A stretch of DNA of 64,000 nt from Pirellulales bacterium. Lineage in GTDB: Bacteria > Planctomycetota > Planctomycetia > Pirellulales > JACPPG01. Below the pieces are notes generated by a model. It was not told the origin of the DNA, ran no database searches, and was given only the letters and a program-made list of their open reading frames with translations. The position numbers and the translations under genes were made by a program. Location: assembly GCA_036490175.1 (NCBI GenBank), contig DASXEJ010000227.1, positions 20,280 through 84,279 of the forward strand. Direction: 5' to 3'. Of the stretch, positions 26,576-36,144 are shown one piece after another. The stretch's first letter is position 1. Every line of letters begins with the position of its first letter.

Positions 26576-27727
26576 TCAACTCGTGCGCAATCGCTCGACC
26601 AGTCCCGCGGTAAAGCCCAGGGGGTCGTCACGATCGCGGCTGGCCGCCATCAGCCGATCGTAGCAGCCGGCGCGGCGCGCCAACTCCAACATGCTGGGGG
26701 CGAAACCCGTAGTGCGCACGGTCGGGCCCAGTCGTTCCACCGCGGCGTCGAAGGCTTCTCGATCTCGGCCGGCACGCGCGAGCAGCGCGATCAGAACCTC
26801 GGCCGGGCCAGCTTCCTCGGCGGCATCCGCCCGCTCGCGGAAAAAACGGATAGCGGCATCTACGTTCTCGTCGAGCAGTCCTTGAAAGAACAAGGCGTGG
26901 GCCGGATACGTGTCGGCGAACGGTTCCTGTCCCGGGAACTTGTATTGGCTGCTCAGCCGTCGCCCGTACTCGGTCAAGTCGAGCGCGGTGCGCAGCGCTT
27001 GCTTGTCATCACAAGAGAGCGCGAATCGCACCACGGCCGCCAGGTGCGTGGTGTCGACATGATAATTGTCGTTCTCGAACAGCCAGGGCCGATTCGCCAC
27101 CAGCGCGGCGAGCGAAGTATCCTCCGGCTCCGCCCCTTCCCGTCTTGCGATATCGGCCTTTACGTTGCGCAGCAGCTCGCCGTGCAGGTGGTTGATCAAC
27201 AGGGCGGCCACCTCTTGCCGGTCGGATTTTGGTCGGTTGTGCATCTGGCCGTCGAACAACGTTATGGCGTTGCAGGTGCCGTAATGAGCCAACACGTACT
27301 CGAATCCCAATCGTGGACAGGCCCCTTCGTACAGAGCGACTTCGATTATCTCTTCATAGTTCTCGGCATCGCGCGGAATTTGTTCCAGACTGCGGGCCAC
27401 CGCCGCCCGATCGCCCACGGGGCGCAGGTACATCCAGGCCTCGCGCACACGGCCGTGAGAAAGCAACAACTCGCCCACTTCGCGGCAGGCCGCTAAATAG
27501 GCGTCTTCCATTTTGGTCCGCACGGGTTCGGGCAGGTCGTCCAGGCTCGAGGTCATGATTACTGACAAGCCCAGCGTGTGCCGCGCTTCCATCAACCGCG
27601 CATCGAATAACTCGTGGTATTGTTCCTGTTGCCGCAAATGTTCGGTTAGGCGGTGAAAGATGCCCACGATTCCCTCGTGGTCAGCGGCACTCTGCAGTTC
27701 GTCGAAAAGAGTCTGGGTCTGCGCCAT
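26576..27727 (-). CDS. Conserved helical protein of unknown function
   Basis: The 383-residue, mostly alpha-helical soluble protein has no signal peptide and no recognised catalytic motif. Recognisable stretches include EYVLAHYGTCNAITLFDG, VNHL-like LLINHLHGELLRNVKAD, NRPWLFENDNYHVDTTHLAA and the C-terminal AEVLIALLARAGRDREAFDA, which looks like a helical repeat of TPR type. I have the impression of a family conserved in planctomycetes but cannot name it. The ATG at 27727 is used; an open frame extends to 27778 but its extra residues are Ser/Gln-rich. No ribosome binding site is clear. Confidence 0.72.
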   Translation of the reverse strand: MAQTQTLFDELQSAADHEGIVGIFHRLTEHLRQQEQYHELFDARLMEARHTLGLSVIMTSSLDDLPEPVRTKMEDAYLAACREVGELLLSHGRVREAWMYLRPVGDRAAVARSLEQIPRDAENYEEIIEVALYEGACPRLGFEYVLAHYGTCNAITLFDGQMHNRPKSDRQEVAALLINHLHGELLRNVKADIARREGAEPEDTSLAALVANRPWLFENDNYHVDTTHLAAVVRFALSCDDKQALRTALDLTEYGRRLSSQYKFPGQEPFADTYPAHALFFQGLLDENVDAAIRFFRERADAAEEAGPAEVLIALLARAGRDREAFDAAVERLGPTVRTTGFAPSMLELARRAGCYDRLMAASRDRDDPLGFTAGLVERLRTS

Positions 27728-28078
27728 CGGAAGATTTTGCACTGGTTGCTTTGATTGTGAGGAAGGTGCCCTAGGCAATCGTATCAGAGCAAATCCTTAT
27801 ATTCCACGATGCAGATCGCGGCGCGGGGCGCCGTTTGTCGGATTCGAGCGGTGAAGTGCCTCTTTTTCCTCGGACACGCCTCGGTTAGCATGAAACCAAG
27901 CGTGCCATCCCGCGAGTGAGACACACGGGGATACTTTCTCCGGCCGATGATGGCGATGCCGACGCGGCGCGCGGCAGAGATTCGCCGTGGGGCTAACGAA
28001 GATGCCGCTGGTATTGTCTCGTGACTTATGCTGGATGGCGGTTTGTAGAAACAGTTTTAGGCGAGTAACCCCTCGATC
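27728..28078. other. Divergent intergenic region before the heme operon, no gene seen
   Basis: The 351 bp separate the unknown helical protein gene from hemD-hemE. No ORF of credible composition was found, and there is no clear Shine-Dalgarno just before 28079. The segment 27786-27808 is locally AT-richer (CAAATCCTTATATTCCACG) and could hold a promoter, but no pair of hexamers is convincing. Confidence 0.4.
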
Positions 28079-30022
28079 ATGCCCAACGACGTGCCAGGTT
28101 TCAGCGGATTGCGTGTAGCGGCGTTCGAGAGCCGTCGCGCCGACGAGATGGCACGTCTGATTGAGCGCATGGGGGGTGTTGCTTCGGTCAGCCCGTCTTT
28201 GCGTGAAGTACCGCTGACGACCAATCCCGACGCCGTCGACTTCGCCTATCACTTGATTAGCGGCCAGATCGATATCGTGGTGCTGATGACCGGCGTGGGC
28301 TTGCGCCACTTGGTGGCGCAGGTCGAGCGGCACGTCCCGCGCGACCGCTTTTTGGCGTCGCTTTCGGACGTGACGACGGTCGCGCGCGGGCCCAAGCCCG
28401 TGACTGTGTTGCGCGAGCTAGGGATCACTCCCACCTGGCGCGTGCCCGAGCCGAACACCTGGCGCGAGGTGTTGGCCACGATCGATCAGCACGTGCCCGT
28501 CAGAAATCAGATCGTTGCGGTGCAGGAATATGGCCTGCCCAATGCCAGCCTGGTCGCTGGGCTGGAAGCGCGCGGAGCTGGCGTGCGCACCGTCAAAGTT
28601 TACGAGTGGGATTTTCCCGAGGATACCCGGCCGCTCGCGGACAATGTCCGCGCGATTGCCGCCGGCGAGCGAGACCTGGCCTTGTTCACGTCGGCCCACC
28701 AGGTGGTGAACATGCTGCGGATGGCCGAGCAATTGGAAGTGACGCCGTCGCTACGGCAGCAATTCCGCCGCATGGTGGTCGCCTCGATCGGCCCCACGAC
28801 CAGCGAAACGCTGCGCGACAACGATCTGACGGTCGACGTCGAACCAGAACATTCCAAGATGGGGCACCTGGTCGCGGCGGCAGCCGCCCAAGGCCCCGAA
28901 CTGCACCGGCGCAAGCAGCCCATCACCACATCGGGCAATGGTGCCCGGCACCAACCCTCTACCCTCGGGCCGGCGCGAGGGCCCTGGGACGACGGCCCGT
29001 TTATGAAGGCCTGCCGCCTCGAGCCGACCGATCGCACTCCGATCTGGTTGATGCGTCAGGCCGGGCGCTACATGGCCGAGTACCGCGCCGTGCGCTCGAA
29101 GACGACATTTTTAGAGCTGTGCCGTAACCCGCAGCTCTGCACCGAAGTCATGCTCACGGCCGTGGAGCGCTTGAACGTCGATGCGGCGATCATCTTTGCC
29201 GATCTGTTGCCCATGCTCGAGCCGATGGGGCTGGATCTGGAGTTTGCCGCCGGCGAAGGTCCGGTGATCCATAATCCCGTGCGCGACGCGGCCGACGTCG
29301 ATCGTGTCGTCGAGCTTGTGGACGTCGATTCGCTCGACTTCGTCATGGAGACCGTGCGGCTGACGCGCGCCGGCTTGCCCGCCCAGATTCCCGTGCTGGG
29401 ATTTGCCGGCGCGCCGTTCACGCTCGCCAGCTACACGATCGAAGGGGGCGCGAGTCGCAGCTATCTGCACACCAAGACGCTGATGTACCGTGATCCCGGC
29501 GCGTGGGATGAACTGATGTCGCGGCTGGCGCGCAGCGTAACACGGTACTTGAATGCGCAAGTCGCAGCCGGCGCCCAGGCCGTGCAACTGTTCGACAGTT
29601 GGGTAGGTTGCCTGGGACCGGACGACTATCGCCGTTACGTGCTGCCCTACACGCGCTCGATCATCGAAGGAATCACGCCGGGCGTGCCCGTCATTAATTT
29701 TGCCACTGGCAATCCGGCACTGTTGCCTTTATTGGCCGAAGCCGGTGGGCATGTGATTGGCGTCGACTGGAGGATTCGTCTGGATGATGCCTGGCGTGCC
29801 GTCGGCGAAGGGCGCGGGGTGCAAGGCAATCTCGACCCGCTCGTGCTGCTTTCCGAGCCGGACGAGATTCGCCGCCGCGCAAAAGACGTTCTCGACCAGG
29901 CGGCTGGGCGGCCGGGGCATATCTTCAACCTGGGGCACGGCGTGATGCCTCAGACGCCCGTTGAGAATGTGATCGCGCTCGTCGAGGCTGTGCATGAGCT
30001 CGGGGCGCGTCGCCGGGGATGA
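28079..30022 (+). CDS. hemE: HemD-HemE fusion: uroporphyrinogen-III synthase plus uroporphyrinogen decarboxylase
   Basis: The 647-residue protein has two enzymes in one chain. Residues ~1-265 match uroporphyrinogen-III synthase (hydroxymethylbilane to uroporphyrinogen III), with FESRRADEMARLIERMGGVA at the start, DIVVLMTGVGLRHL and the DLALFTSAHQVVNMLRMAEQ and VVASIGPTTSETLRDNDL blocks. A linker of about 40 residues (Gly/Pro/Arg-rich) follows. Residues ~305-647 are uroporphyrinogen decarboxylase, with PIWLMRQAGRYMAEYR, IIFADLLPMLEPMGL, GFAGAPFTLASY and AVQLFDSWVG. The stop overlaps hemY by ATGA. The fusion would channel product between consecutive steps. HemD domains vary greatly, so that half is less certain than HemE. 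Confidence 0.9.
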   Translation: MPNDVPGFSGLRVAAFESRRADEMARLIERMGGVASVSPSLREVPLTTNPDAVDFAYHLISGQIDIVVLMTGVGLRHLVAQVERHVPRDRFLASLSDVTTVARGPKPVTVLRELGITPTWRVPEPNTWREVLATIDQHVPVRNQIVAVQEYGLPNASLVAGLEARGAGVRTVKVYEWDFPEDTRPLADNVRAIAAGERDLALFTSAHQVVNMLRMAEQLEVTPSLRQQFRRMVVASIGPTTSETLRDNDLTVDVEPEHSKMGHLVAAAAAQGPELHRRKQPITTSGNGARHQPSTLGPARGPWDDGPFMKACRLEPTDRTPIWLMRQAGRYMAEYRAVRSKTTFLELCRNPQLCTEVMLTAVERLNVDAAIIFADLLPMLEPMGLDLEFAAGEGPVIHNPVRDAADVDRVVELVDVDSLDFVMETVRLTRAGLPAQIPVLGFAGAPFTLASYTIEGGASRSYLHTKTLMYRDPGAWDELMSRLARSVTRYLNAQVAAGAQAVQLFDSWVGCLGPDDYRRYVLPYTRSIIEGITPGVPVINFATGNPALLPLLAEAGGHVIGVDWRIRLDDAWRAVGEGRGVQGNLDPLVLLSEPDEIRRRAKDVLDQAAGRPGHIFNLGHGVMPQTPVENVIALVEAVHELGARRRG

Positions 30023-31458
30023 TCAGCCACGATCAACAAACGCCGCGCACGCGAATCGCGATCATTGGCGGCGGCATAACCGGTCTCGCGGCCGCCCATC
30101 GCTTGGGCGAGTTAGCGCCCGCCTGTCAGGCCACGGTGTTCGAGGCCAGCAGCCGTCTGGGCGGCATTCTGCACACCGTGCAACAGGACGATTTTCGGCT
30201 CGAGTTCGGTGCCGACAACTTCATCACCAACGTGCCCTGGGGTATCGATTTGTGCCGGCGCATCGGTTTTGCGGACCAGTTGCTCGAGACGGCCGCTACG
30301 CGCCGCCGTGCTCTAGTCGTGCGCGCGGGCAAGCTGCATCCCGTGCCCGAGGGCTTCATGCTGATGGAGCCGCGCGAACTGTGGCCGGTGCTGAAATCGC
30401 CGCTACTGAGTCTGCGTGGAAAAGCGCGCCTGCTGGCCGAATTCTTCATTCGCCCACGGCAGGCGACGGGAGACGAGAGCCTGGCGTCGTTCGCCCGACG
30501 TCGCTTGGGACGCGAGGCGTTCGAGCGGTTGGTGCAACCGTTGGCGGCAGGCATCTACACGGCCGACCCAGAAAAGCTGAGCCTCGCCGCCACGATGCCG
30601 CGATTCTTGGAAATGGAACGGCGCCACGGCGGGCTGATCCGCGCGGTCCGCAAGAGCAAGAGTGCAGGCGGGAATAGCACCGGCGGCGCAGGGAGTGGTG
30701 CCCGCTACAGCCTGTTTGTCGCCCCGCGCGAGGGAATGCAGTCGTTGGCCACAGCAGTGGCCGCGCGCCTGCCGGCAGAAACCATCAAGCTCAATTGCGC
30801 CGTGACCAAGCTCGCAGCGCGACCCGGCGGTGGGTGGAATGTCTGGACCGCCGAGGTCGCTGAACCGACAGCGTTCGACGCGGTTGTGCTGGCCACGTCG
30901 GCGCCGCTGGCGGCGAGACTCATCGAGTCTTTCGATAGCCTCCTGGCCAGCGCGCTCGCGGCGATTCCTTATGCCAGCTCGGCCGTGGTGGTCGCAGCGT
31001 ACAAGGATTCTCAGTTGCAGCGCCCCTTGGATGGATTTGGCTTTGTCGTGCCCGACATAGAACGTCGCCCCATCCTGGCGGCCAGCTTCAGCAGCATGAA
31101 GTTCGTGAATCGGGCGCCGCAGGGTTGGCAGTTGGTGCGCGTTTTTTTGGGGGGTGCCGCTCGGCCTGATCTCGCGCTTGCTACGGAGGACGAGTTGCGG
31201 CGGATCGCGGCCGAGCAATTGTCGGAATTGATCGGCGCCCAAGGCGCTCCGGCCTTCGCACGCGTCGGACGCTGGCCCGGCGCGATGCCGCAATATCACC
31301 TGGGGCATTTGGAACGTGTGGCCGAGATTGGCGAGCTGGTTAAACCGTGGGCGGGCCTGCAGCTGGCCGGAAACGCCTACGAAGGCGTCGGCGTGCCTGC
31401 CTGCATCCGCAGCGGCGAAGCGGCCGCCGAACGGATCCTGGCCCTATTGCCTGCCTAG
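30019..31458 (+). CDS. hemY: Protoporphyrinogen/coproporphyrinogen oxidase, HemY type
   Basis: The FAD-dependent oxidase has 479 residues. The N-terminal dinucleotide-binding site is RIAIIGGGITGLAAAHRL (GxGxxG), and the chain has typical HemY segments such as ASSRLGGILHTVQQDDFRLE, FGADNFITNVPWGIDLCRRI and, at the C-terminus, LAGNAYEGVGVPACIRSGEAA. It removes six electrons from protoporphyrinogen IX, or coproporphyrinogen III in coproporphyrin-dependent lineages. The start ATG at 30019 overlaps the hemD-hemE stop (ATGA), indicating translational coupling. Its 3' end overlaps the convergent glgC gene by 15 bp. Confidence 0.93.
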   Translation: MISHDQQTPRTRIAIIGGGITGLAAAHRLGELAPACQATVFEASSRLGGILHTVQQDDFRLEFGADNFITNVPWGIDLCRRIGFADQLLETAATRRRALVVRAGKLHPVPEGFMLMEPRELWPVLKSPLLSLRGKARLLAEFFIRPRQATGDESLASFARRRLGREAFERLVQPLAAGIYTADPEKLSLAATMPRFLEMERRHGGLIRAVRKSKSAGGNSTGGAGSGARYSLFVAPREGMQSLATAVAARLPAETIKLNCAVTKLAARPGGGWNVWTAEVAEPTAFDAVVLATSAPLAARLIESFDSLLASALAAIPYASSAVVVAAYKDSQLQRPLDGFGFVVPDIERRPILAASFSSMKFVNRAPQGWQLVRVFLGGAARPDLALATEDELRRIAAEQLSELIGAQGAPAFARVGRWPGAMPQYHLGHLERVAEIGELVKPWAGLQLAGNAYEGVGVPACIRSGEAAAERILALLPA

Positions 31459-32739
31459 TGACCAGCCGTCACGCAGAATAGCGTCCTTGGGAACGACCAC
31501 GATCCCATCGCGCACCATGGCTTGCGCACTTTCCTCTGTTGTTTCCAAGCCGGACTCGTTGATCACCCGCACGTTGCGGCCGATGCGGCAGTTCTTGTCG
31601 ACGATTGCGCCCTCGATCAGCGTGTTGTCGCCGATTCCGATCGGCGGCCGGCCCGCCGCGCGGTGCGAGTCGACGTCGTCGGGCGTTTCGTAGAAGTCCG
31701 CCCCCATGATGACGGCATTTCGCACTGTAACGTTGCGCCCAATACGGCAGCGCAGCCCGACGACGCTATTTTCGATGACCGCGCCCTCGCCGATATCGCA
31801 GCCGTCGGCTAGCAGGCTGCCACGAATCGTGGCCCCCCGAATCCGCGACGGCGCCAGAAAGCGCGGGCTGGAATAGACAGGTTGCAGAGGCGAGGCCAAG
31901 TCGAACGGAGGTCGCTCTGCCGCCAGCTCTAGATTCGCCTGATAGAAAGAACGGATGGTGCCAATGTCTTCCCAGTAACCGTCGAACAAGTACATCTGCA
32001 CTTTGTGCGTGCGAATCGACGTCGGAAAGATTTCCTTGCCGAAGTCGTGATAGTCTGTCTTCGAAAGAAGATCGATCAAGGTCTGCCGATTGAAGAGATA
32101 AATGCCCATGCTGGCCAGGCAATCGCGACCGTTGCTTTTCAGGCCGCGGGCGTCGATCCAGGCCGGATCGGTGCGGACAAGATTGACCTCTTCCGGCGTC
32201 TTGGGCTTTTCCAGAAAGCCGACCACGCGTCCGGTGTCGTCCATGCGCATGATGCCGAACCCCGAGGCGGCCTGGCGATCAACCGGCAACGCCGCGATCG
32301 TGACGTCGGCCTTGGACTCGCGATGGGCGCGCACCATGGCGGCAAAGTCCATGCGGTACAACTGATCGCCCGAGAGGACCAATACCAGGTCGACCCCCGG
32401 CTGTTGGATGTAGCGAAGGTTTTGCCGTACGGCGTCGGCCGTGCCCTGATACCAGCCGGCTTCGTCGAGCGTTTGCTGCGCGGCGAGGATTTCCACAAAG
32501 CCGCCGCTAAAGACATCGAAGTTGTACGATCGGCGAATGTGCCGGTGCAAGCTGACCGAGTTGAACTGTGTCAGCACGTAGATGCGATTCAAACCGCTGG
32601 CGATGCAGTTCGAGATCGGAATGTCGATCAGTCGGTATTTTCCCCCCAAGGGGACCGCTGGTTTGGACCTAAACTTGGTCAGCGGATAGAGCCGTTGTCC
32701 ACGTCCGCCACCCAGAACCAGCGTCAATACTCGATCCAT
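31444..32739 (-). CDS. glgC: Glucose-1-phosphate adenylyltransferase
   Basis: GlgC makes ADP-glucose from glucose-1-phosphate and ATP for glycogen synthesis. The 431-residue protein has the complete nucleotidyltransferase N-terminus, LVLGGGRGQRLYPLTKFRSK and GKYRLIDIPISNCIASG, a second block with VLSGDQLYRMDFAAMV, and FLEKPKTPEEV. The C-terminus is a left-handed beta-helix (TLIEGAIVDKNCRIGRNVRV). The ATG at 32739 is selected by alignment of the conserved start; the open frame to 32778 adds a non-conserved leader. It overlaps hemY tail-to-tail by 15 bp and shares no operon with the other genes here. Confidence 0.95.
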   Translation of the reverse strand: MDRVLTLVLGGGRGQRLYPLTKFRSKPAVPLGGKYRLIDIPISNCIASGLNRIYVLTQFNSVSLHRHIRRSYNFDVFSGGFVEILAAQQTLDEAGWYQGTADAVRQNLRYIQQPGVDLVLVLSGDQLYRMDFAAMVRAHRESKADVTIAALPVDRQAASGFGIMRMDDTGRVVGFLEKPKTPEEVNLVRTDPAWIDARGLKSNGRDCLASMGIYLFNRQTLIDLLSKTDYHDFGKEIFPTSIRTHKVQMYLFDGYWEDIGTIRSFYQANLELAAERPPFDLASPLQPVYSSPRFLAPSRIRGATIRGSLLADGCDIGEGAVIENSVVGLRCRIGRNVTVRNAVIMGADFYETPDDVDSHRAAGRPPIGIGDNTLIEGAIVDKNCRIGRNVRVINESGLETTEESAQAMVRDGIVVVPKDAILRDGWSLGRQ

Positions 32740-32909
32740 GAAGTGTCCTAATCGATTGCAGCCGCGAGCGACGCCCAAATAGTCAGCCGGCGGCCCATAA
32801 GGGATATGATGGACACGTATCGTAGGTGGTAAACCGCGATTCGGCCAGACCCAGAAAAAGACGATGGCCGGAAGGCAAGACCCGGCTGTGTCACTGCCTG
32901 ATCAACTGC

Positions 32910-33968
32910 ATGGCAAAGCCAACCGCCGCTCAAATTCACAGTGACGAGCAGCTGCTCTTCTTCCCGACGATTGGCCGCTTCGAGGCCGACGCTGGCTCGT
33001 GGTATTTGCCGATTCACGGCTGGATTTTCAAGCCCGAGTTCGATTCGCTCCGCCGGGCGGCCGCGGTCAGTTTGTTGCGCCGGTGGGTAGGGTTGGAAGC
33101 TAGCGGGCTGGAATCCGAACTCTTTGAAGCGCGTTTGCGATCCTTTCTGGTCAATAATCGTCCACGCAAGGTCGTGGCCGTTTCGCTCGACGAGCAGCAT
33201 TACAGCCTGATCCGCTCGGCGGCCAATGGTCACATCGTCGATGCGTTGAGGCTATCTCCCACAGCCATCGACGTTGTATTGGCGAAGCAAACATCAAACG
33301 TCCCTCCCGCAGCCAACGATGGACGCGTCTTGCAGTTCGACGCAATCCTACCGGCCGGCGATGCGCGTGCCGTGAGCGGGGCGATACACTTGCTGAACGA
33401 ACAGGGGTTGTCCGTCATCTCGGACATCGATGACACGATTAAGATCACGCACGTCCACGATCGCGTGGCCCTGTTGCGACAAACGTTCTTGCGCGAGTTC
33501 GAGCCGGTACCGGGCATGGCCGAACTCTATCGGCGCTGGCGTGCCGCGGGAGCCACGTTTCACTATGCATCGCGCAGTCCCTGGCAGCTGTTTACGCCCA
33601 TTGGCGATTTCCTGGCCGCCCACGGCTTTCCAGCGGGCACTTTTCACATGCGCCATTTCCGTTGGAGAAACGCCGGCACTCTCAAGCGAGACCGCACCGG
33701 GTCCAAGAAGCTGGCCGTGATCGATGAAATCCTTGCGGCCCTGCCGCATCGACGATTCGTGTTCGTCGGCGATTCGGGCGAGCACGATCCGGAAATCTAT
33801 GGTGCACTGGCGCGCCGCTATTCAGAACAAGTGCGCGCGATCTTCATTCGCAACGTGACGGGCGAAGATGCCACGAGCGATCGCCTGCAGCGTGCCTTTG
33901 CCGATCTGCCCATCGAGCGCTGGCAGTTGTTTGACGACGCGCAGGAATTGCCTCTCGATCTATCGTGA
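32910..33968 (+). CDS. App1-like phosphatidate phosphatase (DUF2183 family)
   Basis: The 352-residue protein ends in the App1 catalytic domain. The phosphatase signature DxDxT is at residues 172-176 in SDIDDTIKITHV, and later HAD-like motifs are FHYASRSPWQLF, KLAVIDEIL and FVFVGDSGEHDPEIYG. Yeast App1 dephosphorylates phosphatidate to diacylglycerol, and bacterial members share the domain, so lipid phosphatase activity is plausible but unproven. The N-terminal half carries a beta-rich domain (SWYLPIHGWIFKPEFDSLRR), also common in this family. The ATG at 32910 is preferred to the upstream frame, which adds a Cys/Lys/Arg-rich leader. Confidence 0.85.
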   Translation: MAKPTAAQIHSDEQLLFFPTIGRFEADAGSWYLPIHGWIFKPEFDSLRRAAAVSLLRRWVGLEASGLESELFEARLRSFLVNNRPRKVVAVSLDEQHYSLIRSAANGHIVDALRLSPTAIDVVLAKQTSNVPPAANDGRVLQFDAILPAGDARAVSGAIHLLNEQGLSVISDIDDTIKITHVHDRVALLRQTFLREFEPVPGMAELYRRWRAAGATFHYASRSPWQLFTPIGDFLAAHGFPAGTFHMRHFRWRNAGTLKRDRTGSKKLAVIDEILAALPHRRFVFVGDSGEHDPEIYGALARRYSEQVRAIFIRNVTGEDATSDRLQRAFADLPIERWQLFDDAQELPLDLS

Positions 33969-34062
33969 GGAAGGTTTCCGCGGGGATCAGGCAACCGATG
34001 ACAGTCCCGGCGTTGTCAGAGAGTGGCCGGGTGAGGAGGCTGAATCGCACCGTACCGCGTCG

Positions 34063-36054
34063 TCAGTCCAACGTCGCGACGTACGTTCGTAGCTCGGCCA
34101 GTTCGCGTTCGTAGCCGCCTGAAAGGATCGGGAAGCGGCACCAAGTCTTGGGGTCGAGGTTCTCGTCATCCAGATGGAAAGAGGGAGCGTAGCGCTCCCG
34201 CTTCCATTGATTGCGGCACCACAGCCGAAAGAATCGCTCGACCCATTCGCCCAATTGCCGCACCGAGTATTGGGGAAAGCGAGGCTGCATTTGTTGAAAG
34301 ACCTCGATCGGCACCAGCTTGTCACGGATCGCGGCCCGTTCGATCGCGTCCAGCAACTCATAAGGCATCAGATCGGCCTCGTCGGTCTGGCCGGCAGCCG
34401 AGGGCCGCAACTCGGCCGTAGGAGGCTGACAGTTTACGGCCGCGAGCGCAGGCACCGGTTGACCTCCCTCGGGGCCCACGGATTCGAGCCATACGAGCCA
34501 GGAACGCAAGTATGCTTTGTCGATGCCGGCAATGGGCGAAAGTCCGCCGCTGGTATCACCGTCCATCGTGGCGTAACCGACGGCCGCCTCCGAGCGATTG
34601 CTGGTGGCCAGTAGCAAGCCCGAGCGCAAATTGGCCAACATCCACACGCCCGGGGCACGGACACGCGCCTGGATATTTTGTAGGGCCAGATCATCGTTAC
34701 CCCAGGTCAGCTCGCGTCCCACGGCCAGCGAAACCATCGTCACGTATTGCTTCACCAGGCCATCGACGTCGAATTCGTAGTATTGCGCGCCCAGCGCGTG
34801 GGCCACTCCGGACGCCGCATCACGTGTCGTTTGCGAACTGTTCTGCGTCGCTTGATAAACGCATGTCACGAGCTGTGATATCAGTTCTGACGACGATCGC
34901 GCGCCGCGCAGCTCCGCGAGGTATCTCAGCTTGTCGATATAGCCGGCTAATCCCAGCTCGCGCACGCCTAGATCGACCATCATGGCCGCCAAGCAAGCCA
35001 CGGCCGAGGAATCGGCGCCCCCACTGGCGGAAACGACCACGCCGTTCGATCGGCTCTTGCGCATGTAGTCGAACAGTGCCAGCGCCACGGCGCGGGCAAA
35101 TTCCTCTTCCTTCGCGTGCGGCCCGGTCTCCCAGGCGGCCCGCTTGATTGCGGCCGGCACCGGCGCGACATGCGGATATGAAAAAGCTGCTTCGACAGTC
35201 GCGGCGTTCGTCTCTAACCGGGGCTCGAAGCTTCCCAAACGCGATTGCTGCATGCGCGTGGCGTCGACGTCGACGATAGCCGTGGTCAGTTGCCAATCGG
35301 CGAAGGAAAATCGGGGTCCAATCGCCGCCAGCTTTCCACCCGATGCCACCAATGCGCCGCCATCGTAAATTGCACGACCGGCCTCGTTGCCCAGCAGATT
35401 CGCGTACAAATAGCTGACGCCAAACGTGCGCGATCCTTCCAGCACAAAGCGGTGTCGAATCTCCATCTTGCCAAAGGCAAAGTGACTGGCGCTCGGGTTC
35501 AAGATGACGTCGACGCCGCGGCGGGCGAGTTCCGCGCCGGGGCGATTCGCAACCCAGGCATCCTCGCAGATCTCGAAGCCGATCTTTACACCGCCGACAT
35601 CGAAGTCGATATCGCCCAGGGGGTAGTCTTGGCCCGCGATTGTGAATTCGCCACGATGCCCGGCGGGCCAAGGTTTGAACCAGCGCGGCTCGTAATGAAT
35701 GCCGTCACCCGCCAGAAAGCGCTTGGCGACGAAGCCCAGTATCTGGCCGTCAGCCACCAGGCAGGCCGTGTTAAAGAGCGCGTGTTGATAGGGGACGGGC
35801 AACCCCAGCGAAACAATCAGTCCCGTGGTGTGCGGCACGATCTCGGCCAGCACGTCAGCGGCCATCTGCTGCACGCCCGGTGACTGAAAGGCGTCTTCGC
35901 AGCCATAGCCCGAAATGCACAGTTCAGGCAGGCACAGAATGCTGACACGCTCCGCCTGCGCCGCCGCGATCACCGCCAGAATGCGGTCCCGATTGCCATT
36001 CCAATCGAGCGGCGTCTGATTGAGCACCGCCGCCGATACTTTGACGAGCTTCAT
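34063..36054 (-). CDS. nadE: Glutamine-dependent NAD(+) synthetase
   Basis: The 663-residue bifunctional enzyme takes ammonia from glutamine and amidates nicotinic acid adenine dinucleotide to NAD. Residues ~1-280 form the nitrilase-type glutaminase; its Glu-Lys-Cys triad is visible as Glu44 (CLPELCISGYGCED), Lys111 (GFVAKRFLAGDG) and Cys163 (GFEICEDAW). The synthetase domain begins at about residue 315 and has the P-loop-like pyrophosphatase motif SASGGADSSAV at about 342-352. The full-length two-domain form is like that of Mycobacterium. The ATG at 36054 follows TAAGAG and no operon partner is apparent. Confidence 0.95.
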   Translation of the reverse strand: MKLVKVSAAVLNQTPLDWNGNRDRILAVIAAAQAERVSILCLPELCISGYGCEDAFQSPGVQQMAADVLAEIVPHTTGLIVSLGLPVPYQHALFNTACLVADGQILGFVAKRFLAGDGIHYEPRWFKPWPAGHRGEFTIAGQDYPLGDIDFDVGGVKIGFEICEDAWVANRPGAELARRGVDVILNPSASHFAFGKMEIRHRFVLEGSRTFGVSYLYANLLGNEAGRAIYDGGALVASGGKLAAIGPRFSFADWQLTTAIVDVDATRMQQSRLGSFEPRLETNAATVEAAFSYPHVAPVPAAIKRAAWETGPHAKEEEFARAVALALFDYMRKSRSNGVVVSASGGADSSAVACLAAMMVDLGVRELGLAGYIDKLRYLAELRGARSSSELISQLVTCVYQATQNSSQTTRDAASGVAHALGAQYYEFDVDGLVKQYVTMVSLAVGRELTWGNDDLALQNIQARVRAPGVWMLANLRSGLLLATSNRSEAAVGYATMDGDTSGGLSPIAGIDKAYLRSWLVWLESVGPEGGQPVPALAAVNCQPPTAELRPSAAGQTDEADLMPYELLDAIERAAIRDKLVPIEVFQQMQPRFPQYSVRQLGEWVERFFRLWCRNQWKRERYAPSFHLDDENLDPKTWCRFPILSGGYERELAELRTYVATLD

Positions 36055-36144
36055 GAAAGGCTCTTACAGCCAGCGAGCGCCAGGGGAAAGCCACAGTCGG
36101 CCGATCTTCGCCATACTCATTTATAACGCGCAGCCCTGATCGGT

